Positions 7,007 through 14,895 of a stretch of 15,832 nt of DNA are shown here, piece after piece. A program made the translations under genes and the position numbers. Every line of letters starts with the position of its first letter. Position 1 is the stretch's first letter. The DNA lies in the NCBI GenBank assembly GCA_027325475.1, contig DAIEFO010000017.1, forward strand, positions 1 to 15,832, in the 5' to 3' direction. Source of the DNA: Desulfobacteraceae bacterium (GTDB taxonomy: Bacteria > Desulfobacterota > Desulfobacteria > Desulfobacterales > Desulfatirhabdiaceae). Below the pieces are notes generated by a model. That model saw only the letters and a list, made by a program, of their open reading frames with translations, was not told where the DNA came from and did no database searches.

Positions 7007-7654
7007 TTATACTCCTCTTTCCTGTTCCGGCCAGATGATCTTGTGCATCTGAAGGTGCAGCCTTGCACCCGACCCATCCTGCAGCATCCATGCGGCCAGA
7101 GTTTGGGGAGGCAGAACACCTGCGACCGGTGAAAACAATACGTGGGATTTGGGGTAATCCGGCGGAAGCTGCGATAATATCTCCAGCGCGTAGAGATAGT
7201 CGGCGCGGGTACCCATAACAAATTTGACCTGGTCTTTTGGTTCAAGCCGCCGGAGATTGTTCAGGTCGTTGAACAGATGCATTCGGCTGGAAGGGCATTT
7301 GATGTCCATGATTTTAGTACAGCGGCGGTCCGTCTGCGAAATGTCCAGACTGCCGTTGGTTTCCATCAGCACGGTGTAATGGCGCGCCAGAAGCTGTTCA
7401 ATCAAATCCGGGGTCTTGTCCTGAAGCAGAGGCTCTCCGCCTGTGATTTCCACAATGGACGAACGAGGATATATCTCCACCCGACGGATGATTTCCGCTA
7501 AGGGCATGTCCGCGCCTTCATCATAGGCGTACCGGGTGTCACAGTACGCGCATCGAAGGTTGCAGCCGGTAAGCCGGATAAATACGCAAGGCAGCCCGGC
7601 ATACAGGGATTCTCCCTGGATGCTGTAAAATATTTCGTTGATTTTTAAAGACAT
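7007..7654 (-). CDS. queE: 7-carboxy-7-deazaguanine synthase QueE (radical SAM)
   Basis: A 215-aa radical SAM enzyme that contracts 6-carboxy-tetrahydropterin to 7-carboxy-7-deazaguanine (CDG), the step before QueC. The N-terminus KINEIFYSIQGESLYAGLP is the QueE signature. The [4Fe-4S] cysteines are C31, C35 and C38 in TGCNLRCAYCDTRYAYD, and the SAM-binding ITGGEPL is at about 70-76. The remaining segments (METNGS, MDIKCPSS, VKFVMG, PDYPKSHVLFSPVAG) fit the family. AAGGAG on the minus strand (7660-7665) lies 5 nt before the ATG. It is first gene of the queE-queC pair. The partner genes queD, folE and queF are not in the window and must be elsewhere. No preQ1-riboswitch-like structure was recognised in the short leader. 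Confidence 0.95.
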   Translation of the reverse strand: MSLKINEIFYSIQGESLYAGLPCVFIRLTGCNLRCAYCDTRYAYDEGADMPLAEIIRRVEIYPRSSIVEITGGEPLLQDKTPDLIEQLLARHYTVLMETNGSLDISQTDRRCTKIMDIKCPSSRMHLFNDLNNLRRLEPKDQVKFVMGTRADYLYALEILSQLPPDYPKSHVLFSPVAGVLPPQTLAAWMLQDGSGARLHLQMHKIIWPEQERGV

Positions 7655-7679
7655 GATCTCCTTGTACTATTTGGGTGGT

Positions 7680-7708
7680 ATGATATCAAGTGAACGGATA
7701 TTCGTAAA
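7680..7708 (-). promoter_or_regulatory. Candidate sigma-70 promoter for queE-queC
   Basis: Read on the minus strand: TTTACG (-35, 7703-7708; 4 of 6 to TTGACA), a 17-bp spacer, and TATCAT (-10, 7680-7685; 5 of 6 to TATAAT). Transcription would start near 7673, giving about a 19-nt leader before the queE ATG that includes the AAGGAG site. This is prediction by eye only. Confidence 0.4.
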
Positions 7709-7716
7709 GATAATGG

Positions 7717-7755
7717 TTCCGTAAAAAGCCGAATTTCAGATGGTTTTGTAAAAAG
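7717..7755. repeat. Degenerate copy C of the palindromic element, upstream of manA
   Basis: TCCGTAAAAAGCCGAATTT (7718-7736) matches the left arm and loop of the 2859-2890 element at 16 of 19 positions. The right arm is lost or diverged. Instead, the octamer GTAAAAAG occurs at 7721-7728 and again at 7748-7755. It lies 15 bp upstream of the manA start in the queE/manA divergent gap (7655-7769), which has no gene. Confidence 0.5.
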
Positions 7756-7769
7756 ATGAAAGGATGATG

Positions 7770-8978
7770 ATGCAACTTGCGGGAATTCTGAACAATATCA
7801 TTCAGGAATATGCCTGGGGTTCTCACACGGCCATTCCTGAGCTTCTGGGAACTCCGGTTTCGGATAAACCCCAGGCTGAGCTTTGGATGGGCGCTCATCC
7901 CAAGGCGCCGTCGCGGGTGCTGCTGAATGGAAAATGGGAGCCGCTTGATAAAGTGATTGCCGGCCATCCTGTGGAAATTCTGGGGGAGGCGGTATCAGAA
8001 CGATTCGACAATCAGCTCCCCTATCTCTTCAAGGTGCTGGCCGCGGCAAAGCCTCTGTCCATCCAGGCCCATCCGGATGCGCAGCAGGCCAAAGACGGCT
8101 TTATGCGGGAAAACCGGTTGCAGATTCCGTTGACCTCTCCTTTGCGCAATTTCAGGGATGACCATCACAAGCCCGAATGCCTTTGCGCGCTGACACGGTT
8201 CTGGGCGATGAACGGATTTCGTTTTGTTCCAGACACCACGAGATATCTGAAAACACTGTGTCCGGATGCGCTGCAATCCGGCATACGGATTCTGGAACAA
8301 TCGCCGGATGCCGACGGGCTGAGGCGTTTTATGCAGTCGCTGCTCACCATGGCGCCCGAGGAAAAATCCGCAGCGATATCTCAGGCCGTATCGATTGCGG
8401 AGGTGTTATCCGCCGGCAGCGATTCCGTATATGCCTGGATTCTGCGTCTGTATGACGCATATCCGTCCGATATCGGTGTGCTGTCTCCGGCGTTTTTAAA
8501 CCTGATCTGCCTGGAGCCGGAACAGGCCGTATTTCTGCCTGCCGGAGAACCTCATGCGTATCTGGAAGGGGTCGGTATCGAGCTGATGGCCAATTCGGAC
8601 AATGTGCTGAGGGGCGGTCTGACATCAAAGCATGTGGATGTTCCGGAGCTTCTTCGCACCCTGACGTTTCGTTCGTGCAGCCCATCGGTGCTGCTGCCTC
8701 GGAAATACAGTGAAACGGAATGGGTGTATGAAACTCCGGCAGCGGAATTTTGTCTGTCGCAAATCCGGATTACGGAAAAACAGCCGCATACTGCTTCTTC
8801 CAGCCGTTCGGTGGACATCCTGCTGTGTACCGCCGGAAATATGACGATTACCGGAGCGGACAGTCATGACCACCCTCTGGTTCTGGACAGGGGTAAATCC
8901 GCTATGCTGCCGGCGATCATGGGAAGCTATCGCCTTCAGGGAAACGGGGTCTGCTACAAAGCATCCACACCGGTCTGA
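7770..8978 (+). CDS. manA: Mannose-6-phosphate isomerase, class I
   Basis: A 402-aa type I phosphomannose isomerase, interconverting fructose 6-phosphate and mannose 6-phosphate to supply GDP-mannose and derived sugars. The opening GILNNIIQEYAWGSHTAIPELLG and AELWMGAHPKAPS are typical. Zinc ligands are in SIQAHPD (Q99, H101), HHKPE (E136) and GEPHAYLEG, and the active-site segment LRGGLTSKHVDVPELL is intact. Three ATGs lie in tandem (7764, 7767, 7770); GAAAGG (7758-7763) is well spaced only for the third, which also matches family starts. Length is normal. Its divergent orientation from queE and its position before rmlA place it at the head of the sugar-nucleotide region. No GDP-mannose pyrophosphorylase or phosphomannomutase is present here. 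Confidence 0.94.
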   Translation: MQLAGILNNIIQEYAWGSHTAIPELLGTPVSDKPQAELWMGAHPKAPSRVLLNGKWEPLDKVIAGHPVEILGEAVSERFDNQLPYLFKVLAAAKPLSIQAHPDAQQAKDGFMRENRLQIPLTSPLRNFRDDHHKPECLCALTRFWAMNGFRFVPDTTRYLKTLCPDALQSGIRILEQSPDADGLRRFMQSLLTMAPEEKSAAISQAVSIAEVLSAGSDSVYAWILRLYDAYPSDIGVLSPAFLNLICLEPEQAVFLPAGEPHAYLEGVGIELMANSDNVLRGGLTSKHVDVPELLRTLTFRSCSPSVLLPRKYSETEWVYETPAAEFCLSQIRITEKQPHTASSSRSVDILLCTAGNMTITGADSHDHPLVLDRGKSAMLPAIMGSYRLQGNGVCYKASTPV

Positions 8979-8992
8979 GTCAGGCTTTATGC

Positions 8993-9021
8993 TTGACATG
9001 CAGGGGATGGAAACGTAAAAA
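8993..9021 (+). promoter_or_regulatory. Candidate sigma-70 promoter for rmlA
   Basis: An exact TTGACA (8993-8998), a 17-bp spacer, and TAAAAA (9016-9021; 4 of 6 to TATAAT) lie in the 69-bp manA-rmlA gap. A start near 9028 would leave a short leader with AAGGAG at 9034-9039. The -10 match is only moderate. Confidence 0.35.
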
Positions 9022-9047
9022 GCAAAGGAAAAAAAGGAGCAAATGGC

Positions 9048-9926
9048 ATGATGAAAGGCATTATCCTGGCCGGAGGTTCCGGTACGCGGCTTTATCCCAT
9101 TACCCGCGTGGTCAGCAAACAGTTGCTGCCGGTCTATGACAAACCCATGATTTACTATCCGCTGTCCGTCCTGATGCTGGCCGGAATTCGGGATATTCTT
9201 CTGATTTCAACGCCGGAGGATCTGCCGAATTTTAAAAGGCTGCTGGGGGATGGTTCTCAGATCGGAATTTCCCTGTCATACATAGAACAGCCTGAACCCG
9301 AAGGACTGGCGCAGGCGTTTGTTATCGGCAAGTCTTTTATCGGTAAGGATCCGGTCTGTCTCATCCTGGGAGACAACATTTTTTATGGTCACAATCTTTC
9401 GGATATTTTAAAACGAGCGGTTCAGCTCAAACAAGGCGGGTTGATTTTTGGATACCTGGTGCGGGATCCGGAGCGTTACGGCGTGGTGGAATTCGACGAT
9501 CGGGGCAACGTGATCGGCATCGAGGAAAAACCCGCAAAGCCTAAATCCAGTTATGCGGTTCCCGGGCTTTATATGTATGACAATGATGTGATTTCCATCG
9601 CCGAAAACCTGAAACCATCCGCCAGAGGAGAGCTGGAAATCACAGATGTCAACCTGGCGTACCTGCGCCGTGGCGATCTGCGCGTAGAACTTCTGGGCAG
9701 GGGGTTTGCCTGGCTGGACACCGGCACGCATGAAGCCCTTCAGCAGGCCGCCAGTTATGTAGAGGCCATTCAGGACCGGCAGGGGCTGAAAATTTCCTGT
9801 ATCGAGGAAATTGCTTACCGGCTGGGATATATTTCCCGGGAGCAGGTACGGCGGCTGGCGGCCGATATGCTGAAAAATGATTACGGCGGATATTTGATGG
9901 AGATGGTGAATGGAGAATCAGATTGA
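9048..9926 (+). CDS. rmlA: Glucose-1-phosphate thymidylyltransferase
   Basis: A 292-aa nucleotidyltransferase forming dTDP-glucose from glucose 1-phosphate and dTTP, the first step toward dTDP-rhamnose and other dTDP-deoxyhexoses. The N-terminal GGSGTRLYPITRVVSKQLLPVYDKPMIYYPLS signature (key residues G9-R14 and K24, K32) is intact. LGDNIFYGH, EEKPAKPKSSYAVPGLYMYD, ARGELEITDVN and FAWLDTGTHEAL are all characteristic, and the length matches short RmlA proteins. AAGGAG lies 8 nt before the ATG at 9048; the in-frame ATG at 9051 is a possible alternative. The usual partners rmlB, rmlC and rmlD are absent from the window. The product may feed enzymes encoded elsewhere or the region may continue beyond the window. 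Confidence 0.95.
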   Translation: MMKGIILAGGSGTRLYPITRVVSKQLLPVYDKPMIYYPLSVLMLAGIRDILLISTPEDLPNFKRLLGDGSQIGISLSYIEQPEPEGLAQAFVIGKSFIGKDPVCLILGDNIFYGHNLSDILKRAVQLKQGGLIFGYLVRDPERYGVVEFDDRGNVIGIEEKPAKPKSSYAVPGLYMYDNDVISIAENLKPSARGELEITDVNLAYLRRGDLRVELLGRGFAWLDTGTHEALQQAASYVEAIQDRQGLKISCIEEIAYRLGYISREQVRRLAADMLKNDYGGYLMEMVNGESD

Positions 9927-9966
9927 CCAGCGCGTGTATGCGTTCTGGCTGTGAAGAGGAGAAATT

Positions 9967-11001
9967 ATGGAAACCCTATGTTGCACTGCTCTGATCACCC
10001 CGTTTGCCGGGGAAACAGTGGATATCGAAGGTATTGAGAAGCTTGTCAGTTTTCAGGTTCAAAACGGGGTTACGGGCGTTCTGGCGGTGGGAACCACCGG
10101 CGAAAGCCCTGTGCTGAACTGGGATGAACATCATCAGGTGGTACGTCACATTGCCGCCGCGGTGAAGGGAAAGGGTTTGTGCATTGCCGGTGCAGGCAGC
10201 AACAATACCCAGGAAGCGCTGGAAGCTTCCGGATATGCGGTCAGCATGGGAGCAGATGCGCTGCTATTGGTGGATCCCTATTACAACGGCCCCAGTTCCC
10301 TTGAAATCCGCAGGGAATATGTGGCGCCGGTGGCCGCCGCGTTTCCCGACACCCGGATCATTCCGTACGTTATTCCCGGAAGAACCGGCGCACAGCTTCT
10401 TCCGGAAGATCTGGCGATACTGTTTAAAAACCATCCCAATGTCTCCACGGTCAAGGAAGCTACCGGCAACTTGGATAACATGAAACGCACCCGGCAATGC
10501 TGCGGCCCGGATTACATGATTTTGTCCGGAGACGACGCCATGACGTTTGACATGATGACGGATCCGGCGATTGCCGCAAGCGGGGTGATTTCCGTCATCA
10601 CCAATGTGGCGCCGGCGGCCGTATCCCGACTTGTTCGTCTTCTGGGGGAAGGAAAGCTCGAAGACGCCCGAAAATTGAAGGCGGCGCTCGATCCGCTGTT
10701 TGATCTGGTAACCGTGAAAACCACGGAAACCACACCTTACGGCGATGTGGTGTGCCGGGCTAGAAATCCCATGGCCATCAAGACCCTGATGGCGGTTCTG
10801 GGCATGCCTTCCGGCGCATGTCGAAGGCCATTGGGAAAGATGACTCAAAAAGGGCTTGAAAGGGTTTTGGCCGCTGTCCGGGCGGTTCACAAAGTGTATC
10901 CGGAAGTGCTTCAGCCCGTCGCGGAATTCTTTGATGTCAATATCGAAGAACGTCTGAATACGCCGGTTTTCTGGAAAAATCTGACCTACGAAGGCTATTG
11001 A
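9967..11001 (+). CDS. Dihydrodipicolinate synthase family aldolase (DapA-like)
   Basis: A 344-aa class I aldolase of the DapA/N-acetylneuraminate lyase superfamily (TIM barrel, cytoplasmic). It has all the residues expected of 4-hydroxy-tetrahydrodipicolinate synthase: VGTTGESP with T43-T44, DPYYNGP (about 103-109), Y134, R139 in PGRTG, and the Schiff-base lysine K163 in KEATGN. The protein is about 50 residues longer than the roughly 292-aa enzyme, with extra helical sequence after about residue 290 ending LNTPVFWKNLTYEGY. AGAGGAG (9955-9961) precedes the ATG. Its position between rmlA and glycosyltransferases is unusual for a lysine-pathway gene. It may simply be the housekeeping DapA of this lineage or an aldolase making a sugar acid; the residues favour the former. 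Confidence 0.85.
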   Translation: METLCCTALITPFAGETVDIEGIEKLVSFQVQNGVTGVLAVGTTGESPVLNWDEHHQVVRHIAAAVKGKGLCIAGAGSNNTQEALEASGYAVSMGADALLLVDPYYNGPSSLEIRREYVAPVAAAFPDTRIIPYVIPGRTGAQLLPEDLAILFKNHPNVSTVKEATGNLDNMKRTRQCCGPDYMILSGDDAMTFDMMTDPAIAASGVISVITNVAPAAVSRLVRLLGEGKLEDARKLKAALDPLFDLVTVKTTETTPYGDVVCRARNPMAIKTLMAVLGMPSGACRRPLGKMTQKGLERVLAAVRAVHKVYPEVLQPVAEFFDVNIEERLNTPVFWKNLTYEGY

Positions 11002-11081
11002 TATTGAATGCTGAATACGGGCAGGTCGATGCAACGATATGCGATATTCGAAAGAGGAATGTAAAACGGGGTATTGGGACA

Positions 11082-12281
11082 ATGCGTGTTTTGCACATCG
11101 GCAAGTTTTTCCCGCCGGTGACCGGTGGCATTGAGAATTTTCTGGGGGATCTGTTGCCCGCTCTCAAAAGGGCGGGCGTTACGGCCGCAGGGCTGGTGCA
11201 TGATGCCCCCGGCGGCGCAGAAGGGCCGCTACAGGATAATGATTTGGAAATATACCGGGTTCCGTGCCATGGAACGCTGTTGTATGCCCCTGTCAGTCCG
11301 ATGTTTCCATGGATCATGCAAAAAGCCATTCGTTCATTCAAGCCCGATATCCTGCACTTTCACGTTCCCAATACCTCGGCTTTCTGGGCGCTGGTACTGC
11401 CAGCCGCTATACGTCTGCCCTGGGTGATTCACTGGCATGCGGATGTTGTACCTTCTGCCATTGACCGGAGGATGGCCATAGCCTATCATCTTTACCGTCC
11501 GGTGGAGGCACTGCTGCTGCGCCGGGCGCAGGCCGTTATTGCCACATCCGAATCTTATCTGACGACAAGTTGTGCGCTGTCCGGGTACAGGGATAAATGC
11601 CGGATTGTGCCGCTGGGCCTGGATTTAAAGCGTCTGAAATTGCCGGATGCAGAAGCCGTGAAATGGGCGGATGCCCAGTGGGGAAAACCGGATGGCAGAA
11701 TTCTGGTCATTGGCCGGCTGACCTATTACAAGGGGCACGACGTGATGCTGGACGCGGCGGCGGCGCTGCCGGATGTCCGAATCATCATTGTCGGAGACGG
11801 GGATAGGGAGTCTTTTCTGGATCGTCGCATTCGGGAAATGGCGCTTGAAAATCGGGTGTCACTGCTGAAAGCCATGCCGGAGTCTGCGCTTCACGCGCTG
11901 CTGGCGTCCTGCGACTGTTTGTGTCTGCCATCGGTGGAACGGACCGAAGCTTTCGGCCTGGTGCTGCTGGAAGCCATGCGGTACGGAAAGCCGGTGGTGG
12001 CCAGCAATATTCCTGGTTCCGGCATCGGGTGGGTGGTCAGGGACGAAGTGACGGGGTACTTGACCCATCCGGGGGATCCGACATCCCTTGCGAACGCCAT
12101 CCAGCGGGTTTTCAGGGATGAAAAACGGCGGCTGCAGATGGGAAAAAACGCTCAGGAAAGGTTTCTTGAGGTTTTCCAAATCGATCATGTTGCACAGGAT
12201 GTGATTTTAGTATACGATCATATCATGAAATCATTGCCGCGATATACCACTTTTCCTCACGCCGATATGCTGCACAAATGA
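11082..12281 (+). CDS. Glycosyltransferase family 4
   Basis: A 399-aa GT-B glycosyltransferase of family GT4, using a nucleotide-sugar donor at the cytoplasmic membrane face. The N-terminal acceptor half opens with RVLHIGKFFPPVTGGIENFL, the usual glycine-rich loop. The C-terminal donor half has ILVIGRLTYYKGHDVMLDA, IIVGDGDRESFL and the E-x7-E motif (E289, E297) within ERTEAFGLVLLEAM, followed by GKPVVASNIPGSG. The start is the ATG at 11082, which aligns with family N-termini. The frame stays open upstream to a TTG at 10998, but that part is not GT4-like and overlaps the previous gene. The ribosome site is weak. The stop overlaps the next gene's start (ATGA). Donor sugar is unknown; mannose would fit manA nearby but is only a guess. 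Confidence 0.92.
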   Translation: MRVLHIGKFFPPVTGGIENFLGDLLPALKRAGVTAAGLVHDAPGGAEGPLQDNDLEIYRVPCHGTLLYAPVSPMFPWIMQKAIRSFKPDILHFHVPNTSAFWALVLPAAIRLPWVIHWHADVVPSAIDRRMAIAYHLYRPVEALLLRRAQAVIATSESYLTTSCALSGYRDKCRIVPLGLDLKRLKLPDAEAVKWADAQWGKPDGRILVIGRLTYYKGHDVMLDAAAALPDVRIIIVGDGDRESFLDRRIREMALENRVSLLKAMPESALHALLASCDCLCLPSVERTEAFGLVLLEAMRYGKPVVASNIPGSGIGWVVRDEVTGYLTHPGDPTSLANAIQRVFRDEKRRLQMGKNAQERFLEVFQIDHVAQDVILVYDHIMKSLPRYTTFPHADMLHK

Positions 12282-12976
12282 ATCCTGATCCGACCATTCT
12301 GATTCCGGCGCTCGATGAGTCTGTCAATATCCGGGAAGTGATCCGGACAGTCAAGCGCACTGTTTCCGCGGACATCATTGTGATCGATGACGCCAGTACG
12401 GATGCCACCGCAGCCATTGCACGCGAAGAAGGCGCCAGAGTGTTGCCGCTGCTGCTGCGTCTGGGCGCCTGGGGCGCCATCCGGACGGGGATACGCTATG
12501 CCAATGCGCGGGGGTTCGACATTGTGGTTACCATGGATGCGGATGGTCAGCATCCGCCAGCGTCCATTCATGATCTGATAGCGCCCATTATCGCCCGTCA
12601 GGCGGATGTGGTGGTAGGTTCATGTACCCAGCGGGGGAGCGTGGCCCGAAAGCTGTCGTGGTTTTTTTTCCGGAAGTTGACAGGTCTCAATATTTTGGAT
12701 CTGACGTCCGGGTTTCGTGCCTACAATGCCGCCGCCATATCGGCGCTCATGACGGCGGACACCGCGCTTCTGGACTATCAGGATATCGGTGTGCTGCTGG
12801 CGTTAACCCGGGCCGGGATGCGGATTGTGGAGGTTCCGGTACGGATGTGCCCCAGGATCAACGGTCACTCCCGGGTGTTTTCAACGTGGTGGGACGTATT
12901 GCGATATCTGTTTATTACCGGCATCCTGTGCCTTTCCAAATGGAATCTGCCAGTGGTGAGAGAGGTGGATTCATGA
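12278..12976 (+). CDS. Glycosyltransferase family 2 (polyprenyl-phosphate sugar transferase-like)
   Basis: A 232-aa GT-A glycosyltransferase of family GT2, in the dolichyl/undecaprenyl-phosphate hexosyltransferase-like branch. TILIPALDESVNIREVI opens the fold, IVIDDASTDAT carries the nucleotide-binding aspartates (D37, D38) and VTMDADGQHPP is the DxD metal site (D87, D89). LDLTSGFRAYN is a further signature. It lacks the C-terminal transmembrane helices found in some relatives, and the adjacent DUF2304 membrane protein could supply anchoring. Start and stop both overlap neighbours by ATGA, so GT4-GT2-DUF2304 should be made from one message in linked amounts. A polyprenyl-phosphate acceptor is an inference from the family. 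Confidence 0.92.
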   Translation: MNPDPTILIPALDESVNIREVIRTVKRTVSADIIVIDDASTDATAAIAREEGARVLPLLLRLGAWGAIRTGIRYANARGFDIVVTMDADGQHPPASIHDLIAPIIARQADVVVGSCTQRGSVARKLSWFFFRKLTGLNILDLTSGFRAYNAAAISALMTADTALLDYQDIGVLLALTRAGMRIVEVPVRMCPRINGHSRVFSTWWDVLRYLFITGILCLSKWNLPVVREVDS

Positions 12977-13431
12977 ACCCGCCGCATTCCCTGCCGGCGT
13001 ATCAGGCGACATCTCTGGGAATTGGCATGGCCGTCGCTATTGTCATTTTTGTGCTGATTCGCAGAAATCATCTCATGGTCAGCCATTCCATATGGTGGCT
13101 TCTGGTTGCGGCGGCAAGTATGATATTCGGGGCCTGGCCGCGGCTGATCGATATGGTGGGTGCTGTTCTCGGAATCCAGTACCCGCCGATTCTTCTGGTG
13201 ATTATTGGAATGGGGATGATCATTATCAAAATGCTGACAATGGATCTGAACCGTTCGCTGCAGGAGCGTAAAATCCGCGCACTTACCCAGCGGCTGGCGA
13301 TTATCGAAAGCTGTATGGAAATCCATCACCTTGCCCCCAGTCCGCAGGATACTCTTTTGAATAGGCCTTCTGAAGATACCGGATCCAACAAGCAGGTATC
13401 GAATGCCTTTCCAAAAGACGACAACGTGTAA
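12973..13431 (+). CDS. DUF2304 membrane protein
   Basis: A 152-aa small membrane protein of the DUF2304 family. Three hydrophobic segments are visible at about residues 12-29 (LGIGMAVAIVIFVLI), 38-56 (IWWLLVAAASMIFG) and 71-88 (ILLVIIGMGMIIIKML). A charged, heptad-like stretch follows (NRSLQERKIRALTQRLAIIES), then a polar C-terminal tail that is probably cytoplasmic. DUF2304 genes typically follow GT2 genes like the one here, and the shared ATGA overlap supports a working pair. A membrane anchor or lipid-carrier partner for the glycosyltransferase is plausible, but the molecular role is not established. The start is fixed by the overlap and by the position of the first membrane segment. Confidence 0.87.
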   Translation: MNPPHSLPAYQATSLGIGMAVAIVIFVLIRRNHLMVSHSIWWLLVAAASMIFGAWPRLIDMVGAVLGIQYPPILLVIIGMGMIIIKMLTMDLNRSLQERKIRALTQRLAIIESCMEIHHLAPSPQDTLLNRPSEDTGSNKQVSNAFPKDDNV

Positions 13432-13472
13432 TCACCCGATGGCAAAGTGAAAAGTCCAGAATCGATATTTCA

Positions 13473-14867
13473 ATGAAAAACGATATGAATCCTCTTTTTA
13501 AAAAGCATATTTTGTGTATCGGCGCCGGTTATGTGGGCGGGCCGACCATGGCGATGATCGCCCATAAGTGTCCCGATCACCGGGTGACCATTGTGGATAT
13601 CAATCCGGAACGGATAGCGCAGTGGAATTCAGATCGCCTTCCGATTTATGAACCGGGTCTGGATGAGATTGTTCGAAGCACCCGCGGCCGAAACCTGTTT
13701 TTCAGCACCGATATTGAAAAAGGTATTCAGGAATCGGAAATCATCTTTGTCAGTGTCAACACGCCGACCAAAACATTCGGGGTTGGCGCAGGTATGGCAG
13801 CGGATTTGCAATACTGGGAAAAGACAGCCAGGCAGATACTGAAATCCGCAACGTCCGATAAAATCATTGTCGAGAAAAGCACGCTTCCGGTGCGAACGGC
13901 CCGGGCCATGGAGCGGATACTGTTTTCAGAAAATAACGGTGTGCATTTCGAGGTGTTATCGAATCCGGAATTTCTGGCGGAAGGTACGGCCATTCGTGAT
14001 CTGGAAGCGCCCGATCGGGTACTGATCGGTTCCCGTCAAACGGAAAAAGGATTGAAAGCCAGACAGCAACTGGTGGATATTTATGCGAACTGGGTGCCGC
14101 AGAAGCGCATTCTCACCACAGATATCTGGAGCAGCGAGCTTTCCAAGCTGGTTGCCAACGCGTTTTTAGCGCAGCGGATATCTTCTATCAATGCCATTGC
14201 GGCGCTTTGTGAAAAAACCGAGGCGGATGTATCGCAGGTTGCCAGGGCCGTGGGCATGGATACCCGGATCGGCGACCGGTTTTTACATGCCAGCGTGGGC
14301 TTTGGAGGTTCCTGCTTTAAGAAGGATATTCTGAATCTGGTCTATATCTGCCGGCATTATGGCCTCAATGAAGTGGCAAACTACTGGCAGGGTGTGATCG
14401 ACATCAATGAATATCAGCAGGAACATTTTGTTGTCGCCATGCTGAATGCCATGTTCAACACGCTGGCCGGCAAACGGATATGTCTCTTCGGTTTTGCGTT
14501 CAAGGCCGATACCGGTGATACACGGGAAAGTCCTGCAATCTACATCGCCCGCCGGCTGATGGAGGAGCACGCGGATCTGGTGATCACAGATCCCAAGGCG
14601 CTGGACAATGCCAGAATGGATTTAAAAGATTTCAATGGCAATGTGTGCTTTGTGGATAATCCCTATGAAGCGGCATCCGGCTGTCATGCGATTGCGATTA
14701 TGACCGAGTGGCGGCAGTTCCGGGAGCTGGACTATGAACGGATATACCGTTCCATGATAAAACCGGCGTTTATTTTTGACGGCAGAAATATTGTGGACCA
14801 CCAGCGCCTTTTTGAAACAGGATTCAATGTATATCCCACAGGGAAGCCAGTGCTGACCCACCTGTAA
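13473..14867 (+). CDS. ugd: UDP-glucose 6-dehydrogenase, animal-like type
   Basis: A 464-aa enzyme oxidising UDP-glucose to UDP-glucuronate with two NAD. The Rossmann motif is CIGAGYVGGPT (15-25). SVNTPTKTFGVG, LSNPEFLAEGTAIRDL, WSSELSKLVANAFLAQRISS and the catalytic cysteine C281 in GFGGSCFKKD are present, as is FAFKADTGDTRESPAIY. These segments resemble vertebrate UGDH as I recall it more than the shorter E. coli Ugd type, including the IAHKCP and NLFFSTDI stretches and the family's longer length. It lacks the far C-terminal tail of the animal protein. The ribosome site at 13473 is weak; an in-frame ATG at 13485 is an alternative. It is immediately followed by UDP-glucuronate decarboxylase, so the two should act in sequence. 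Confidence 0.95.
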   Translation: MKNDMNPLFKKHILCIGAGYVGGPTMAMIAHKCPDHRVTIVDINPERIAQWNSDRLPIYEPGLDEIVRSTRGRNLFFSTDIEKGIQESEIIFVSVNTPTKTFGVGAGMAADLQYWEKTARQILKSATSDKIIVEKSTLPVRTARAMERILFSENNGVHFEVLSNPEFLAEGTAIRDLEAPDRVLIGSRQTEKGLKARQQLVDIYANWVPQKRILTTDIWSSELSKLVANAFLAQRISSINAIAALCEKTEADVSQVARAVGMDTRIGDRFLHASVGFGGSCFKKDILNLVYICRHYGLNEVANYWQGVIDINEYQQEHFVVAMLNAMFNTLAGKRICLFGFAFKADTGDTRESPAIYIARRLMEEHADLVITDPKALDNARMDLKDFNGNVCFVDNPYEAASGCHAIAIMTEWRQFRELDYERIYRSMIKPAFIFDGRNIVDHQRLFETGFNVYPTGKPVLTHL

Positions 14868-14895
14868 ACGCCAGTCTGACAGTACGGAGAAATTA

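Noticed and set aside
7655..7702. A preQ1 riboswitch in front of queE
   Set aside because: The predicted leader is only about 20-50 nt and shows no C-rich stem followed by an A-rich tail of the preQ1-I type that I could recognise.
10998..11081. TTG at 10998 as the start of the GT4 gene, overlapping the DapA-like stop
   Set aside because: The 28 extra residues are not GT4-like, while the ATG at 11082 matches the usual family N-terminus.
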